Assembly (NCBI GenBank): GCA_024402115.1
Contig: JAKSJQ010000028.1
Coordinates: forward strand, 1-27,074
Direction of reading: 5' to 3'
DNA length: 27,074 nucleotides
From: Bacteroidales bacterium
GTDB lineage: Bacteria > Bacteroidota > Bacteroidia > Bacteroidales > UBA932
This document shows, one piece after another, positions 25,197 through 27,074 of the stretch. The number at the start of each line of letters is the position of its first letter. Within the stretch, counting starts at the first letter, position 1. The translations under genes were made by a program, and so were the position numbers. The notes beneath the pieces are model-generated. The model saw nothing but the letters and a program-made list of their open reading frames with translations. It was not told where the DNA came from and made no database searches.

Positions 25197-26705
25197 ATGT
25201 TCTCACAGGAAGACGTAAAGCAGATCGAGCTCAGAGGCTCGTCAGTCGAGACCGTCAAGGCTCAGGTTGAAAGATTCAAGGTTGGATTCCCTTGGATGAA
25301 GATTGCAGGTGCTGCCACTCCGGGCAGGGGAATCGCCGTTATGGACGAGGCCCAGGTCGAGGAGGCTATCGCTTACTGCGACAGCGCACAGATTGCAGGC
25401 AAGTGCAAGTTCGTTCCGGCATCGGGTGCCGCTTCGCGTATGTTCAAAGATATCTTCTCAGGTCTTGCCACCCTTGAGGGTGGTGCTGATGTTGCCGAGG
25501 GAAGTCCTGTCCACAAGCTTGCTGCCCAGATCGAGAAGTTCGCTTTCTATTCCGAGGAGCTTTTCGGCAAGGTTGAGGATTCTGCTGCTTTCCGCCAGAA
25601 TGCCGCTGCGAAGGTTCTCAAGGAGCCGGGACTCGGATACGGCTCGAAGCCGAAGGGTGTCATCAAGTTCCACAGCTATCCTGACGAGGCCCGTACCGCT
25701 TTCGCCGAGCATCTTGTCGAGGCTCAGGATTATATGCGCAACGCCGACGGCACCGCTACTCTCGTCGTTACGATCTCTCCTGAGCACCGTCCTCTCTTCG
25801 AGGCTGCCCTCGAGGAAGTGAAGGCCAAGTATGAGGCTAAGTATGGCGTGAAGTACGACATCACCTTCACCTACCAGGACAAGGCTACAGACACCGTTGC
25901 TGTCGACATGGAGAACAATCCTTTCCGCACCGACGACGGTTCGCTCCTTTTCAGGCCTGCAGGCCACGGCGCTCTCATCCACAACCTCAACAAGGTTGAC
26001 CAGGAGGTCGTTTCAATCAAGAACATCGACAACGTTTCATACGAGAGGCTTCTCCCTGTCACCGCCAAGTACAAGAAGGTGCTGATGGGCAAGGCTCTCC
26101 AGCTCAGGGACCAGATCTTCGCCTATCTCAAGGCTCTCGATGCCCAGACCGATCCTGCTTCAGAGTCTTGCAAGGCTCTCTGTGACGAGATCGAGACTTT
26201 CCTCGACAAGACTCTCTGCATCAAGCTTCCTGCAACATGCTGCCCTGTTTCACGCAAGGCTCTTCTTACATCGAAGCTCAACAGGCCTGTCAGAGTCTGC
26301 GGTATGGTGAAGAACGAGGGTGAACCTGGCGGCGGTCCTTTCATCATCGAGGGCAAGGACGGTTCTACCAACCTTCAGATCCTCGAAAGCGTTCAGATCA
26401 ACAAGGACGACGCTGCAGCTTCCGCTGCTCTCGCCGGTGCTACCCACTTCAACCCTGTCGATCTTGTCTGCTGCCTCCGCAACTACAAGGGCGAGAAGTT
26501 CGACCTTCTCCAGTACGTCGACGAGGATGCCGGCTTCATGAGCTCGAAGAGCTTCCAGGGCAGGGAACTCAAGGCGCTCGAGCTTCCAGGTCTCTGGAAC
26601 GGTGCCATGAGCGACTGGAACACCCTCTTCGTGGAGGTTCCTCTCGAGACCTTCAACCCTGTCAAGGTCGTCCTCGACCTTCTCCGTCCTGCCCATCAGG
26701 CATAG
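25197..26705 (+). CDS. DUF4301 family protein
   Basis: This 502-residue cytoplasmic protein matches the bacteroidete DUF4301 family, whose function is not established. No signal peptide or membrane segment is seen. KFVPASGAASRMFKD near 70-84 looks like a phosphate- or nucleotide-binding turn of sugar nucleotidyltransferase type. Conserved-looking blocks follow: GVIKFHSYPDEARTAFAEHL near 153-172, LLFRPAGHGALIHNLN near 248-263, and GMVKNEGEPGGGPFIIEGKDG near the C-terminal third. A nucleotidyltransferase-like role is therefore only a guess. It begins 21 bp after pdxB with no clear Shine-Dalgarno. Its last 12 codons are repeated just after its stop (see the repeat at 26667-26745). A terminator follows at 26890. 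Confidence 0.86.
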   Translation: MFSQEDVKQIELRGSSVETVKAQVERFKVGFPWMKIAGAATPGRGIAVMDEAQVEEAIAYCDSAQIAGKCKFVPASGAASRMFKDIFSGLATLEGGADVAEGSPVHKLAAQIEKFAFYSEELFGKVEDSAAFRQNAAAKVLKEPGLGYGSKPKGVIKFHSYPDEARTAFAEHLVEAQDYMRNADGTATLVVTISPEHRPLFEAALEEVKAKYEAKYGVKYDITFTYQDKATDTVAVDMENNPFRTDDGSLLFRPAGHGALIHNLNKVDQEVVSIKNIDNVSYERLLPVTAKYKKVLMGKALQLRDQIFAYLKALDAQTDPASESCKALCDEIETFLDKTLCIKLPATCCPVSRKALLTSKLNRPVRVCGMVKNEGEPGGGPFIIEGKDGSTNLQILESVQINKDDAAASAALAGATHFNPVDLVCCLRNYKGEKFDLLQYVDEDAGFMSSKSFQGRELKALELPGLWNGAMSDWNTLFVEVPLETFNPVKVVLDLLRPAHQA

Positions 26706-26745
26706 GGCCCTCCTCGACCTCCTCCGCCCTGCCCGTCAGGCGTGA
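26667..26745 (+). repeat. Duplicated 3' end of the DUF4301 gene
   Basis: Codons 26667-26705 encode VVLDLLRPAHQA and a TAG stop. After one extra base, 26707-26745 encodes ALLDLLRPARQA and a TGA stop. The two 39-nt copies are 40 bp apart, so the second is out of frame with the first. Most differences are T-to-C changes at third positions. Confidence 0.88.
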
Positions 26746-26769
26746 GGCAGTGTTTGGTGGCTTCTGGCT

Positions 26770-26853
26770 GCTTTCGCTGGTTCCTTGGCTCCTTTCGCTG
26801 GTTCCTTGGCTCCTTTCGCTGGTTCCTTGGCTCCTTTCACTGGCTCCTTGGCT
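26770..26853 (+). repeat. Four 21-bp tandem repeats
   Basis: Units at 26770-26790, 26791-26811, 26812-26832 and 26833-26853 share CTTTCGCTGGTTCCTTGGCT. The two inner copies are identical, unit 1 differs at one base and unit 4 at two or three. The period of 21 bp equals two turns of B-DNA. The array is in the untranslated region between the DUF4301 gene and its terminator. Confidence 0.9.
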
Positions 26854-26889
26854 CTCCTAACAACTTGACGGACAGTCTTTTAGCATTTT

Positions 26890-26919
26890 ACCCTTCGGCT
26901 TTCTAGTCGAAGGGTTTTT
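26890..26919 (+). terminator. Rho-independent terminator after DUF4301
   Basis: Arms ACCCTTCG / CGAAGGGT (26890-26897, 26908-26915) enclose a 10-nt loop and are followed by TTTTT on the plus strand. It ends the recF-to-DUF4301 transcription, about 185 bp after the gene. Confidence 0.8.
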
Positions 26920-26950
26920 ACTTATTAGTCTGTCTATTAATTAGTTATAA

Positions 26951-27074
26951 CTGCCTGTTTCTGGGATCATGCTACCTCCGTTCCATCTTTGCTACCTGAA
27001 GCATAACGCCATTCTAACCCCGTTCTGGCGTCGTACCTGACACTTCTGGCCGTGCTACCTCCGTTCTGGCGTCG
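26951..27074 (+). repeat. Degenerate 20-22 bp tandem repeat array running off the window
   Basis: Six units of 20, 20, 22, 20, 21 and 21 bp start at 26951, 26971, 26991, 27013, 27033 and 27054. The clearest units begin GCTACCT and contain CGTTCTGGCGTC, which occurs at both 27021 and 27062. The first unit is weak. The array reaches the last base, so its full length is unknown. No gene is seen in 26920-27074. Confidence 0.75.

Noticed and set aside
26770..27074. Possible CRISPR array
   Set aside because: The repeats are directly adjacent 20-22 bp units without unique spacers, and no cas gene is present.

Overview
The window comes from the chromosome of an anaerobic, probably gut-type Bacteroidales bacterium. 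The evidence is the Bacteroidetes promoter signature (TAnnTTTG -7 boxes, weak or absent Shine-Dalgarno sequences), a V/A-type ATPase operon in the order E-DUF2764-A-B-D-I-K, the Bacteroidetes-type sodium-pumping methylmalonyl-CoA decarboxylase genes, the recF-DUF721 pair and a DUF4301 gene. Genus cannot be fixed from the sequence. Nearly all of it is ordinary core genome; I see no insertion sequence, prophage, CRISPR array or RNA gene.

Layout. 1-1918 (-): the first 639 codons of a secreted M3 metallopeptidase. 1969-3501 (-): a secreted GH30 glycosidase. 3579-10706 (-): seven-gene V-type ATPase operon ending in a strong terminator. 10818-15325 (-): metF and metH, overlapping by 4 bp, ending in a strong terminator. 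15402-19502 (-): mmdA, a gamma-like subunit with a lamin-tail-like domain, a biotin carrier and oadB, which together make a biotin-dependent Na+-pumping decarboxylase. 19679-20536 (+): purU. 20537-20960: hairpin-rich noncoding DNA. 20961-22418 (-): a membrane-anchored TPR protein and yebC. 22572-26705 (+): recF, DUF721, pdxB and DUF4301. 26706-27074: short tandem repeats, some running off the window.

How the genes work together. The decarboxylase would turn methylmalonyl-CoA into propionyl-CoA and export Na+. The V-ATPase proteolipid carries every side chain of the Enterococcus hirae NtpK sodium site, so both machines may share one Na+ circuit. purU, metF and metH belong to folate one-carbon metabolism. 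MetH needs cobalamin, as does the methylmalonyl-CoA mutase expected to feed the decarboxylase. recF and DUF721 are replication/repair genes and pdxB makes a vitamin B6 precursor.

The most unusual material is between genes: 20-22 bp tandem repeats in three places that seem to share a GCTaCCT...CTG core, a second copy of the last 12 codons plus stop just after the DUF4301 gene, and a 420-bp stretch of nested inverted repeats after purU. No wholly new multigene system is evident.
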